This document shows, in pieces, positions 36,402 to 48,239 of a stretch of DNA of 54,902 nucleotides. Made by a program: the position numbers and the translations under genes. Source of the DNA: Plicaturopsis crispa FD-325 SS-3. Taxonomy: Eukaryota; Basidiomycota; Agaricomycetes; Amylocorticiales; Amylocorticiaceae. Under the pieces are notes generated by a model. The model searched no databases. It saw only the letters and a program-made list of their open reading frames with translations, and was not told the DNA's origin. The stretch covers positions 544,304-599,205 of the forward strand of contig KN832570.1 of NCBI GenBank assembly GCA_000827205.1, written 5' to 3'. Position 1 is the first letter of the stretch; each line of letters begins with the position of its first letter.

Positions 36402-36961
36402 GGGGGTACGAATGGGGTACAAATCGTAAACATAACTGTTTTCGAGGATTTTGAAGCAGCTGGTCTATCAGATATCCGGGCCCCTTATCACGGATGAACG
36501 ATGAGAGCGTGTCCGGTGCCGTCCGCCGAGAGCTGCAGGTGACCACCATAGATTCGTCGTCGGTGGTGGTCCTGGTCCTCCGATGAATTGCAGAAGAAAT
36601 CAAGTACGTTGTCGGCCACGGTAAGGAAGTTTTGGCCAAGTATTCAGAATCGTTGCTGGAGCGGGTGTAACTTGTAGAGTAAACGCATTTGTGCAAGTCT
36701 ATGTGGTGGTTAGAAGCAAGAACGAGACGGCGTTCGAACATCCGCTGAGCGCTCGCCATCGCTTGATTTTGACTATATCTACACTGGCCATCCTGCATAC
36801 TGCACCGACTGCTTAGCTTTCTGTTAAATACCACTGGCTGACATATAGGTCTGCTGGTTCTCAACCAGTACCCTGTCCTGTTTGGCGCAGGAGCGCTAGA
36901 ACGTCCACGCTGAGAGGCCTACCCCGTACTGTAGTATCGACGACGGTCGGCGAGCACCAAA
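36402..36961. promoter_or_regulatory. divergent promoter region, transaldolase / Sin1
   Basis: 560 bp between the two divergent start codons. A 172-codon frame on the minus strand (36346-36864) overlaps the transaldolase start out of frame and has no recognisable motif, so I treat the stretch as regulatory. Confidence 0.5.
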
Positions 36962-39900
36962 ATGTCGCTCATAAGTGACCCAGAGTATGTGCCCTTTATT
37001 TACTTGTTACCCTAAAGCTAACACAGCTTTGGATAGTTTCTTGATACACAGTATGAGACTGTCGTATTTGCGTAATGTCGACGACCCGTATGGTCCCCGT
37101 ATCATGTCCCTCAACCAGCATTACAACTCCAATCCTTATATTCTTGCCGCCTCTCTCGCTGACTCCGACAGATGGCCCGAGCTCGCTATGCCATCTAGTC
37201 CGCAGCCGTCCGATGATGAACATGAGCAACGTTCTGAACCGAACGCTTCTGGGTTTCCCGGAGCCCCTCGCCTCAAATACACGCAGACAATCGTGGGCCC
37301 TTCTCATGGCGGTGCCATGGGGATGCGTGTTTCCGGTAGCAGGCGCTCATCTACAGTCAGCAAACGCGACTCACGCACTCCTCGCCAGTCCTTGGCTCCA
37401 AATGCTCTAAATAACGACTCTGGTCCCATCCCTGAGGCTGACGTAGCGACCGGTGCACCTCCCAGTATGTCTATCGGGGAGAGGGGCGCCGCCGAAAGCT
37501 CATGGGTGAACGTCCCTGACAAGGACAAGCTTCCAGCGCTCTCACCACGTCCCATCGTCGAAGATAAATCGGAGGACCCACCGCCTGCACCACCAGCAAA
37601 GGAGGTCCAGTTCATCCCCAAATTCAAGGGTGCAGCGGAGATGGAGGCACGACGACGGGTCCGCATGCAGGCGCGTGTGGCACCCGCAGTGGCGGAGGTG
37701 AAGCCGCCGCCGCCGCCTCCAATCGCGCTCAATCCAGAGTTTTCGTCTTCCGACGAAGATGAGAGCGACAATGAGATACTGGACGAAGATGCTGACGACT
37801 TTGACGACGATTTCGATCTTGCGGACGGAGACAGCGACGAGGACGACTTTGATCCGTAAGCATTTGGACAATTACCCATCTATCTGGTCTTCATTCTCTG
37901 ACTCGGTCGATAGTGATTTTGCAGCGACGCGTACGCCTGGCGCCAATTCGGATAGCGCGTCGGAAGTGCTCTCCGTGTTCTCAGGACCTGCACTCTCTAC
38001 ATCGAATTCCTCCATACCCGATTCCTCTCCACAGAATTCCCGCGCCCGCCCCAGACTCAGCCCGGTATCAGAGGCTGCTGCGCAACCACCACAGCAGAGA
38101 AGCGATGATAGGCACATAGACTCTTACTTTGAGATGGTGACACCGCCGATACCCTCAAAATCTGACCATCGCGACGCGTCAGCGCGTCGTAAACCAGAAG
38201 CACTTGCGAAACTGCCCGCCGCATCGCCTGGGCGACCGCCATACACTTCGACGCCCTCGTCTACCGAGATGACTTTCGCCCGTCGCAAAGTGCCGCCTAT
38301 CCGACCCGCCAAGTCGGCGCTGACAGCCATGCTCGCCTCCTCAGGTGGCTCTTCCAATCCATTCACGGAATTGTACGCCGCGATATCTGGGCGCGCGGAG
38401 ACGGCGTCAATGACCGTCCAGGTCTACTTCCCGCATGCGCGAAGACCCGCGGGCAAAGCGATGGAGCTTAATGTTAGAAAGGATGCATCCATCGAGGAGG
38501 TCATTGGTTTTGCGCTCTGGAATTACTGGGAAGAGGGATGGGCGCCACCGTTGGATGAGGGATTAAGCGGCGAGGATGATCCTAAATGGCAGACGCGCTT
38601 GAGCGCTGTGGGCTGGATAATGCGGATTGCGGAAGATGATGGCGAGGTGGATGACGACTTCCCTCGTGAGCTTCGTCTTCTCATTTCTACCTCCAGGCAT
38701 AGCTCTGACTGTCAATATAGCCCCCGATCGCACAGGGAGGATCTCCAAGTTCAACTTCGACGCCTATGCTGTACTAGAGGCCACTCCGGATAAAAGTGAG
38801 GGTGCATCTCATACATATAGCGTCTGCTTACCCTTCGTCGGTAGTCGCGGAGAACCAGGCGCTAGAGGCAAAGATCCAAAGACGTCCGTCACGCATCATG
38901 GCAGCTTCCAAACGCGCCCATACAGACCCTGCAGGGACGGCTGGTGGGCTTGTCCCACCCAGCATGTCAGGTCCTGCGGGGTCAAGTGCACTCAACGGCT
39001 CGTCTTTGGGCTCGCTGCCGCTGTCAACAAGTCTCGGACCGTCGTCGAGCCATGGGCCACTGATATTCTTGAGAATCCGGGTGGCAGACACCGCCGACGC
39101 CATTCATATCTCTACGACTATCCCTGTGTGCGTTGCTTTTTTGTGTGCCTTTGGTACTGTGCGGGATGCTGACGGGAGTATCACAGCTCCGCTGGCATGT
39201 ACATCCAAGATGCGCTCGAGCTCATCTGCCAAAAGCGACAGCTTCCGCCGTCTGAATATGCATTGCTTCTCGGAGACAAGTCACTACTGATTCCTTTAGA
39301 TCGTACTGTAGCCTCCCTTCAAGGCACACGCGATCTCTTGCTGGTGAAACGCTCGAATCTTCCGGAGATGGGTATCGACGTCGTGAAGACGATTCCCCGT
39401 ACGACCGATCCGAACGCAAGCATCTTCAAGCGGGCGTCCGAGGTGCCTGCTGCTGTGAAGTATACGTCGAATGTCATGGACTTCACGACTTCGTATAAGG
39501 TGAGTTCAAGTTTTGGCCGCGTGATTTGAATACCGAGACTCACTCGCATGCATTCACAGAAATACATTGTATATCGGAAGATGCCAATGCTTGTCACTCG
39601 TCACGAGCGTATATTGGCCATCGATGGCGTCTACATCCACGTCAGTCTGCTTGCATTCCTACCCCTTATTTTCTGGGTATATGAACTCATCGTCCATACA
39701 GATAATGCCTTCAGCTAACAAAGCCAAGGCAGTATTCGATAGCGGAAAGACAACTTCCTACCATTTGGCTAGCATTGTAGAATGTCAACAGTCCTCGAAA
39801 TCGAGCTCAGCCTTCAAGCTCATCATCCAGCGCGACCGCAGGCAAAATAAGCGGTACGACTTCGAGGCTGAGAGTCCAAAGCTGGCAGGTGCGATTCAAA

Positions 39901-40044
39901 CGTTCATTTGATATTGTGCGGGCGGGCGCTGATGCTCTTCAACCTCTGTAGCTGAGATCGTACATAGCATCCGGAGCTTGAAGACGGCACCCGACAGAAA
40001 TGGGACTTTGAACAGGTCAAGGAGGAGTCGAGCCGTGGTGTAAC
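36962..40044 (+). CDS. Sin1/Avo1-type TORC2 subunit
   Basis: A scaffold subunit of target-of-rapamycin complex 2, which positions AGC-kinase substrates at the plasma membrane. A tiny first exon (MSLISDPE, ATG 36962) is followed by FLIHSMRLSYLRNVDDPYGP, the fungal Sin1 N-terminal motif. A long disordered region with an acidic run (EDESDNEILDEDADDFDDDF, about 37755-37825) and Pro/Ser-rich sequence follows. The CRIM domain runs about 38350-38790: PFTELYAAISGRAE, TVQVYFPHARRP, EEVIGFALWNYWEEGW, GWIMRIAEDDGEVDDDFP, and after an intron KFNFDAYAVLEA. A Ras-binding-like ubiquitin-fold segment (YIQDALELICQKRQLPPSEY, about 39197-39400) follows. The C-terminal PH domain (YIVYRKMPMLVTRHERILAI through RRQNKRYDFEAESPKLA) ends with a basic tail, stop 40042-40044. 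Exons are open. Confidence 0.88.
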
Positions 40045-40298
40045 ACTCCTTGCTTACGACGTTTTCCCTGCTGCTATGTCTTGCTGATCTCTTGCTATCG
40101 CTTTTCCTCCTACTCATCCATCATACACTGTAATACCCAGCAATATACCGCATCCCAGCTTGATCATCTTCTAGAAACCCCAGCCAAACAAAAATACGCA
40201 TAAGAAACATAGAGTATTGCTCGACATAGCATATGGATTAATAGTACTTGCAAACATAATTACGGAGCCGAAGATATACAATAGATCCAATAGATGTA
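40045..40298. other. short convergent intergenic region
   Basis: AT-rich stretch between the stop codons of Sin1 and the large acidic gene; contains both 3' UTRs. Nothing else seen. Confidence 0.6.
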
Positions 40299-43200
40299 CT
40301 AAGGCTTCCAAGTAGGTCTGGCATCCTTCCGAAAATCACCATTGCTCTTGACCCGCTTCAAGCCCAGGTCAGACGTCCGCTTCGCACCGACCTGTCGTTC
40401 CTCGAGCTCTTCAAAGGTTTTGACAAGGTCTTTCACGCTGCTGCTCCTCCGCGGCCTGTGTATATCCTTAGGGCGAGTCTCGGGCGGCGGCGGTGGCGGA
40501 GCCGGATGAAGGTCGACGAGACGCTGTGGCGGCTTTGATATACGAGGGATCTTGGATACAGGGGCTGGAGACGGGGCGTGGTGTAAGTGCACCAGCTCTT
40601 TCGGATGCCGGGGGCGCGGAAGAGGCTGGCGCGCAGGGGTGGTAACGGGCCCGCGCGGCTTTTCGAGCACTTCCGGTGGCGGGAGAGGGAGTCCGATGCG
40701 AGGTGGCCGCGCCGTTTTCGTTGCACGCGGGGCGGGCTTAGACGAGAGAATGGGTAGGTACGAGGAGAAAAATCCTTTCACTCGCTTGCCCATCGTGGAC
40801 GGCGCAGGGGCGGGCGGGGGATCACGCTCGAGTGGTGGCGGTGGTTGACGGTCCGCTGCGGCAGGTTCTGGTTCTGGCCGTTGAACTTGTGCAGGTTCTG
40901 CCTGAGAGGCATCGTTCTGAATTGCATTTGCTTCCTCCAAGAGATGGCTATACCTCGGGGCCAGGAGGGACGCGTGCAGCGTCGATTTATCGCGAGGAAG
41001 GTTACCAAATGGCGTCGAGGTCTCTGGAGGTGGAAGCTTGGGCCCAGGTTGGAGAAAAGAACGCATGCGGCGCGGAAGAGGCGTAAAGTCGGGGACTTCC
41101 TCGACAAATCGTGCACGAGAGCTAACGGAGTTGCGAAGGTTCGGTGTTGGAGGCGCAACATGTCCAGCGCGCTGCTTTTTCTGCAGTGCACGGGCCCGTG
41201 TAAGCAGGTTGTCGCTAGATATATCCAAACGTTAGATACCAAGTAGAATGGGGCATGAGACAGACTCACCGTGACCACAACTCCCCTCTACGCTCAACAG
41301 CATCCAAACCACCCATGAGCTCGACAAATCGCTCCACGACATTATCCAACCGCACATCATCGGCGTCCGCCAGCGATTCTGTCCCGTCAGTCTCTTGCGC
41401 GCCAAGCTCGAGTCGCTCATCAGTAAAGCACGCATCGAGCAGCTTCCAATCCCCACGCGTCCACGAGCACCGATCGCTCTCATCCTCCTCCTCCTCCGCA
41501 GCAGAATACCGCGGAGTCTTGAACGCAGCACGCGGCGTCGCAGACTTGATCGGCGAGTGATGTAGCGCCGTCTCCTCGCGCTCCAGCCCCATCTCCGCCT
41601 GGTGCAGGAGTTCCGGGAGGGTGGTCGCGGGACTTCCGGGTATGATGACCTTGTCGCCGTACACTGCGCCGAGCGTCGTGCGCCGCCGCTTGGCTTGCCG
41701 CGCGGCGGAGAGCGGCTTGGTGATGCCGGCGCCGGAGAGCGTCTTGCGCCGGGATTCGCGGGGGAGAGAGTCGAGCGAGAGGCGCGAGCGCCGGCGCTGC
41801 TGTTTGCGCAGGAGGCAGTCGTAATCGTGCTACAAAGTCCGTTAGAAACAAAAGTGGAAGAAGAAGAAGAAGGAATGACGGATGAAGACGCACCATTTTC
41901 AAGATGGCGGCGGCGCGTGCTGCGGCGCGGGGATCGCTACTTGTGATCTTGATCACATCCGGATCGATGTCCTCGCTGTCATCCTCGGAGCTCCCGTCGT
42001 CATCTGCGGCGGCGCTGACATTGGCGGTTGGCAGCGGAGCGGGGGTCTGGAGAGTCGACAGCTGGGCGGAGGTGGATAGGAAAGACGAAGAGGCTCGGCC
42101 TGCGCTGGAGCTGAGAGGTGCAGTGGGGACGGCTGGGCGCCAGAACTCTTCGGACGGCCGTGGACGATGGCGCGTGCGCTTGGTGTTGTCGTCTTCCACG
42201 TCCGACTCGAGATCCCGCGAGAGCTCCCGGTCGACGATGAGCTCTTCTTCCTCGACGGAGAGTTCGCGGGCGTAATTCGCGTGCGGGGCATGGGCATCGT
42301 CGTCGTCCGACAGCGCAGGCCACTGCACACGAGACTCGGCCCCGGGGTGCAAGTCGTCGGCGTCCTCCTCCTCGTCGTTTTCCTGAGGCGTGGCAGCACG
42401 TTCCTCCTCGGCCTCTTCGTCGCCCGAGTCGTCGTCTCCCTTGATGGAGATGGACAGGTCGTGCGCTCCGACGTCGTCGAACTCGTCGTGCTCGTAGCCC
42501 TCGTCCTCGTCATCGTCATTGTCGGCTGCTAACTCGGCTGATTCCTCCATCTCCTCATCTTCATCGCCGTATGCGTCGTCGAATTCTTGTTGGATATCGG
42601 GTTCTCGTCGCTCGACCTCAAAGTGTTCGGAGGGCTGTTCGATCTCTATGAATTGTTCTTCCGGTACAGGGATAGGATGGTTCTCCTCCATCTCCTCATC
42701 TTCGTCCGAGTACGCGTCGTCAAATCCTTGCTGGATATCGGGTTCTCGCCGCTCAACCTCGAATTCTTCGGAGGGTTGTTCGAATTCTATAGATTGTTCT
42801 TCCGGTACAGGGATAGGATGCTCCTCCTCCATCTCCTCATCTTCATTCGAGGCGTCGTCGAATCCATGTTGGATATCGGGTTCGGCTCGCTCAACCTCGA
42901 ATTCTTCGGAGGGTTGTTCGATTTCTATAGATTGTTCTTCCGGTTGGGGTTCCTCGTCGTGAATGATGTGGTCGCTGTGGTATTCGTCGGGTAGATTGTG
43001 GGTGGGGAGATCGTGTTGCAAATCGTCTTCCGAGGGATCGCGTTCCTGTAAATTGTCTTCCTGTAAATTGTCGTCCAGTGAATCGTCTTGTAAATCGTGT
43101 CCCTCGGCATCATCTTGCGGTAGATCGTCGTCGTGTAGACCGTCCCGTACATCGCGGTTTAGATCTGCAGCCGCACCCGCTCTGCCTGTCTCCCGCTCGA

Positions 43201-44729
43201 TAACTTCATCATCATCGTCCCGCTCTTCCTCATCCACAATATCCTGCGGCGCCTCATCCCCATCCTCCTCCCCCTCCCCCTCCTCATCCATCTCATCCAT
43301 CTCCTCCCGCACCTCCAGTCCCTTCTTCCCCCTCCCCTCCCCCTTCTTCCCCATCCCCATCCCCTTCTTGCCCCTCACCACCGCCGGAAACGGACTCACA
43401 GGCCTCCCCCACGCGTCCATCCGCCCGCGCGTCCCGCTCGTCGGCGGGTCCACCTTTGTCGGCACTTGCATCATCCGGAAGCGGCCTGTGTATTCGCCCG
43501 TGCCCTCTTCTGCACTGTCGTCTGAGTGTGAGTGTTCCGAAGAGGACCAGCCGCCGCGTGAGTGAGGGACGGCACCAGAGAGGTCGAAGAGCGGGAGGAT
43601 GTCGTCCCCTGTGGCGTCTGCCATGCTGAAGTCGTCCGTCGACGGCGCCACGCTGAAATTCAGTGCAGGTGGACTGGCATGTTCGACGTGGGCACTGCGG
43701 GCCTTGGCGTGGAACCGCCGGGGCTTCGCGGGCGGGCCGGAGAGCAGGAGCGGGTCGTCTGTGGGCGAGGGCGGAGGCATGGGCCGCGAGAGGTCGATGT
43801 GCGGCGGCTCGCGTTTTACACTCACCCGTAACACCTTCTTCGCCGACCCACCGCTGCTGGGCCTAGCACCACCGCTGCGCCGACGGGTGGACTTGGTGGC
43901 GCGCGGGGTGATGAGGACTTCGCGCGGCGGGGTGAAGTGCTCGGAGGGCGGCTCGTAGGGTGGCACGGGCGTCACGGATTTGCGTGCGCGCCGCGAGGTA
44001 GACAGGGAGGCGGGGATAGGAGGGAGGAAGTCGGCGTCGGGGTTCGCGGCGTGTGGGGATTGTAAGAGGAGGGAGGCGCGGGAGCGCGTGGGGGTGGTTG
44101 TTGTCGTGCTCGTTGTGGAGAAGCGCGTGCGCGTGGGAGATTCGAGCGCGTCGTGGTGTCTGGACTGTTTGCGCGGTTTGGGGTTGGGCGTGGCTTCTGT
44201 GTCGACGGGTGGTGGCTGGAAGGTGACGGTCGGCACGGTCGAGCGCTTTCGCTTGGCGACGGAGCCCGACGAGCTGCCTGCGCGGTGGGACGCCTGTAAT
44301 GCGGGAAACGTGAGCGGTATGTGGGCAGAACGGGGATTGGTAGATCTCACGGAAGCATGTGAGGATTCACCGTCGAGGAGGAGGGAGGGCGTGAATGGTA
44401 ACCGAGAGTGCGACTGGCGATCGTTCAGCGGATGCGGAGGGGAGAGGAAATAAGCAGCAACTCACAGAGGACCTGGACCCAACCCTGAGCGTTTCTTCTG
44501 GCGGTGGACTGATGAGCATTCTGGTGGCATCGATGTCCTGCTGGGACGAGGGCGGTGTGAAGAGACCGGCGTCGAAGTCTTGTCGTGCGCCGTTTATCGC
44601 TGTCAAAGCGCCGCTGTTCCCCTTTCCCTTGCGCGATTTCTTGCGAGTGCTGGACATCGCGGTGCTGCTCGTGTTCTGTGGTATAGTCGGGCTGTCGTTT
44701 GTGTTGAAGGGCGGTCGCCTGTTCTCCAT
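40299..44729 (-). CDS. large acidic, low-complexity protein, probably nuclear; not identified
   Basis: Not recognised. Likely start ATG at about 44727-44729 (MENRRPPFNTNDSPTIPQ), with a KKSRKGKG basic patch and LFTPPSSQQDIDATRMLISP. An intron near 44300-44460 leads to one very long exon (about 41880-44350): a Ser/Arg/Pro-rich segment with basic clusters (KRKRS, RRARKS, STRRRS), GKKG repeats, then about 500 residues dominated by Asp/Glu, including a three-copy 47-residue repeat. It ends in DPDVIKITSSDPRAAARAAA. After an intron come DSLPRESRRKTLSGAG, KVIIPGSPATTLPELLHQAE, and a compact, better-ordered block WTRGDWKLLDACFTDERLEL followed by VERFVELMGGLDAVER. The last exon, joined at ELWSR/DNLLTRARALQKKQR, is Pro-rich with a short helix VKDLVKTFEELEERQ and stop 40299-40301. 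A chromatin or nucleolar role is only inferred from composition. It could be two genes, but the last join has good GT-AG sites. Confidence 0.65.
42535..42960 (-). repeat. three-copy 47-residue coding tandem repeat
   Basis: Period 138-141 bp, read from the recurring TTGTTCTTCCGGT at 42653, 42794 and 42932. Each unit encodes a PEEQ-IE-EQPSE-FEVER-EPDIQ-FDDA-DEDEEMEE pattern with a HPIPVP link between units. Copies keep the frame and differ mostly by conservative changes. An adjoining stretch at about 42990-43140 shows a looser DDLQ/DNLQ-type short repeat. Confidence 0.85.
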
Positions 44730-45862
44730 GAAATCGATCAGTGCGCAATGTTCGAGTTCAAGTCTCGAGCAGTGAACAACGCGCTCCTCACGTGAACTCA
44801 AAAACAGCCGAGAAGTGCCCGGCCGTTTCCGCTGATGGATCCCGCGTGCCTATGCTTGTACCTATTTGTCTCTGTCCTCAAGAGGAGTCCAAGATCAGAA
44901 TCGGGGACACCGTCCTCCAGATGAAGTGGATAGAAAATCGGTGCTCGGGGTGCATATTAAGCCACTTTGGCGCTTTTTGAGTGTTTTCTTATACTTTGTG
45001 CCCGTTGCGTCTGTCAAAACTGGATCTAAATAAGGGAGCCCGCGCGCATCCTTCACCCAGAGATTCCAGTGGCTGATGTTTGGCGTCATTACCGCACTCT
45101 GTTTCAGAGGGCAATAACACAACCAAACAAAGGCTTCAGCTCATACTTGCCGTGCCACAGTTGGGCGGCAAAAAGGACTCAAAGGTCTTAGGGGGCTTAG
45201 TCAGCATGGGCACTTGTAAATTTTCTTTTTCTATTCCTTTCCTCAGTCGTTCCACATTCTACCGTGCGGCTGAGACGCGATCCGTTCGCACTTATAGTTT
45301 CTGACAGCGTCCAATCGATCCATAACTTAGCACACACATTTAGTGCATAGTCCTCATCTCTGAAGAGAGCTCGAATGGAGGGAAACCATTCTAAAACACT
45401 TGCAGATGAGTGGGAAAAAAATTCCCCGTCGATGCACATGACGTCCAAATACAGCGCATTCGAGACACATTGTCCGGATCTTGGCAGGTCAACATTGGGG
45501 CAGGAGCCTGCCTGCACAGCCCAACAGGGGGAAATGCTCCATTCTAAGTAATTTTTGCTTATTAATGCGCCCTCCCAACAAGGAAAGTACTGGCTATCCC
45601 AGTTTCCGGGGTCCCAAAAATTCTCCAGGACGATGTTTGAAATTTTGTTTTTGGACTCCTCTTGTCTGTCCTTGACAGAAATAGGTTAGTAGAGGACCCC
45701 CGAATGTTAGGGTAAATGCTGTTATGAAAATCGCAAAAGCTGATTTTTTTTGCCCAGATGATTTGTGAGGGACAGATTCCTTTTTGCCCGAATGGCAACA
45801 GGCCTTATTGCCTTTTTCCGGCACTTTACCCACCCAAAAAGGTCATGTGCATATAGGCAAAA
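44730..45862. other. no recognisable gene; probable repeat-derived sequence
   Basis: Left part is the promoter of the acidic-protein gene. From about 44.9 kb the sequence loses coding character, with only frames under 110 codons and no motif. Its position next to the repeat copies suggests decayed mobile DNA, which I cannot assign. Confidence 0.45.
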
Positions 45863-46040
45863 CTCGTGTCCGGCATTCCTTTGTAGATCATGCGGTGTCT
45901 ACTTAGTGTTGAATTGCTTAAGTTGTACAAGCACCAAAAAATGGGGTGAGAGCCTCAAGCTGCGGCGATGTCGCAGGTGGACTCCGTGGTGTGGCGAACT
46001 TGCACGAGTAGGAGGAACCCTAAATGAGGAAGTTACACCA
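45863..46040 (+). repeat. repeat X, copy A (uninterrupted, empty site)
   Basis: Shares GTGTCCGGCATTCCTTTGT, TGTCTACTTAGT, TTGAATTGCTTAAGTTGTAC and then AAGCACCAAAAA...GGGGTGAGAGCC and GGCGAACTTGCACGAGTAGG with copy B. In copy B the sequence is broken exactly after GAATTGCTTAAGTTG at a TA; here it runs straight through, so copy A shows the pre-insertion site. Copy A lacks about 75 bases that copy B has after GAGGAACCC. Nature of the repeat unknown. Confidence 0.85.
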
Positions 46041-46311
46041 TGCAGTGCTCGTAAACAGAAATCAATCACTACAAAGGGATGGCGGGTGGGGAATGGAAAG
46101 CAGACCGTGTCATAGAATATGCTAAGGGAAACAGAGGAAGTGAATGTGGTAATCTAGACAAGAGTACAGAGGAATAATGGGGGTGATGGTGGTAAGAGGT
46201 CAAGAGCCGAGTCCGACAGAGGGCTCCGTGCAGTGCCCAATATTCCTCATTCCTGTGTCACAAGTCCCCAGATTCACAGGGCCTTTGTCTCGTCTGAATC
46301 TGGCCAACTTG
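46041..46311. other. spacer between repeat X copies
   Basis: 270 bases with no shared sequence and no gene; includes short frames only. Confidence 0.5.
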
Positions 46312-46372
46312 TGTCCGGCATTCCTTTGTGGATCATGCAGTGTCTACTTAGTATTGAATTGCTTAAGTTGTA
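46312..46372 (+). repeat. repeat X, copy B, left part
   Basis: Matches 45863-45926 of copy A with few changes (for example GGATCATGCAG versus AGATCATGCGG) and ends ...GCTTAAGTTGTA. The final TA is the target dinucleotide used by the Tc1 element that follows. Confidence 0.85.
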
Positions 46373-46396
46373 CTCGCGGACAAAATAAGTAATGAG
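46373..46396. repeat. left terminal inverted repeat of the Tc1 element
   Basis: 24-bp inverted match to 52818-52841 with two mismatches, directly next to the TA at 46371-46372. Confidence 0.9.
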
Positions 46397-46551
46397 AATC
46401 ATGTGACCTCAAAGTCCCATCTTGTCCGTACTTTTTACTGTTTCTCTGCCACAAATGCAAGACCCAGTGTGAATTCTATGTCTATAGAAAGCTAATATAC
46501 TGTATGTCTTCCATGTGCCCTTAGAACTGCCTTTACCCTTTTTGGCATCGT

Positions 46552-47523
46552 TGTCACGACCCGTACCAGCGAGCTCTCCAAGCTGCGCTACCACGAGATG
46601 CGACTCGCGAGCCAGCACAACGATCGGACGCGCAAACCGCCACTACAAACCGCGCGACTCCGATAACGACCGAACATCACGACATCGGACCGCACGCTCC
46701 TCTCGGACCGGTCCGCTGCCGACGGAAAGGCCATGCGATCAAGCCATCAACACGCGCCCCCGTGACCCACGCGACTCGCCGACACAAAGACTCGCGTATC
46801 ACCGACACGTGTATCACTCGCATCAAAAGCAATGCACACCGACCCTACGCCCGCCGCGACTAATGCCAACAACGGAAACCGAACGAGGAGTCGTCCTCGC
46901 GTATCGCCAGCACCTCCGGCACCGTTGTACACGTTGCCGCCTCAAGGACGACACCGTGCCTTTATATCCTTTTGGACAGTTTCCCCTTTTCTACTTTTCA
47001 CTCGTATAAATACCTCTCGACAATGTACATACTCCTTAGACTTTAAATTGCGTTTATCTCACTAAACTGCGTTTCGCGACTTCGTCTCGTCGTCACCTCG
47101 TCACCTCTCGCTCCTACACGCCTTCTCCAGTTGACTCTAGTCCTGGACCTCTTATCTGCCCCCTTATCTAATCTCTGCTTACTTCTCTCTCCTCCCGTCG
47201 CTCGGCTCTCTAACTTTACTGACTAGCTTCTCTTCTCGCTCTCCCATCGCTGGGCTCCTCTCTGAAACGCGCTCAACTACTGACTTACATCTTATCCAGC
47301 CTTAACCTCTCTCGCTCCGAGCCGTGGCGTCCCCACGACTTGTCCCTTTGTCTTCTCCCCTCCGCCACTTCTCCGCGGCTCCACGTCGTCTCCTCTATCT
47401 GCTCGCGACTCCCACCGCGACTTCATCCCTCGTCTCCTCTCTTCATGATCGTCTCAGCGAGTCCACAGAGCCCGCTCCGCCGAAACGCGACAGTTTAGTG
47501 AACCTCCAGTTCTGATCCTCACA
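46552..47523 (+). mobile_element. solo LTR of a Gypsy-type retrotransposon
   Basis: Begins TGTCACGACCC, a common start of basidiomycete Ty3/Gypsy LTRs, and ends CCTCACA, so it has TG...CA ends. It is flanked by the 5-bp target duplication ATCGT (46547-46551 and 47524-47528). Length 972 bp. A TATA-like TATAAATA at about 47006-47013 would start LTR transcription, and the 3' half is pyrimidine-rich. No internal retrotransposon genes remain, so it arose by LTR-LTR recombination or is a solo remnant. The family assignment rests on the TGTCACGACC start alone. Confidence 0.85.
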
Positions 47524-48239
47524 ATCGTCTCAGTAAGCTTCAAAATGTCCGCATCCGGTATAGCATCCCAAGCCTCCTGCACGGCAATCCGAAGCTTGTT
47601 GACTGAAGATGGTGGGTGTGGGCAGTGGCGAACATGATTCTTGAGCAGATGCCATGCTGGCTCAATAGGGTTGACATCCGGGGAAGAGGCCGGATGGGGG
47701 AAAAGGGTAATGCCGTGCAGCCATAGATGTGAAGAATTTACATCAAAGCCCCTATTATGTGGGGCAAGTTGATGCAAAGGAACGCGGTTACTGAAAACAC
47801 AGCCACAACACCGCTTTTGGGCTGCCCGGCTCGTCCGGCATCCACTGGCAGCCTTCGGAGCTCGAAATTTCGGTCTTTGTGGTGCTGGACCATGCTCTCG
47901 GTCATTGCGCACGTCCCCGGCGATCCCGGGCGTTCGTCGTCGGCTGTCGTCGCCGTGCCTCGAGGCTCACGATTCCCAATTTAGCACGCTTCCTCAAACC
48001 TTCGTCTCCGCGCGATTTCGGGCTACTTACCACTCGAAATCTTTTCATATTTTCCTTTCTGACCTAGGCTCCGGCTCTCAATGTAGTTCATGCATGCAAG
48101 TATCCCTTTGGGATCATCTATGACTCAGCTTACTTAGATTCAAAAAAAAAATGATCATAAGTGTAAACAAATCACAAGCACAGTACTACAGGGTACAGGG
48201 GGTGGGAGAGCAAGAAAGGCAAATAGGGAAGAAGGAGGG

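Noticed and set aside
36346-36864. 172-codon frame between transaldolase and Sin1
   Set aside because: Overlaps the transaldolase start out of frame and has no motif; better seen as a divergent promoter.
40299-41228. Independent 309-codon gene
   Set aside because: A good donor after ELWSR and acceptor before DNLLTRAR link it to the upstream exons; the internal Met is in the intron-side reading.
42963-43565. 200-codon Ser-rich frame on the plus strand
   Set aside because: Antisense shadow of the Asp/Glu tract of the acidic-protein gene.
47454-47912. Separate transposase gene of 152 codons
   Set aside because: It is the C-terminal part of the same Tc1 transposase whose N-terminal part lies at 51988-52760; its flanking residues belong to the solo LTR and the foldback end.
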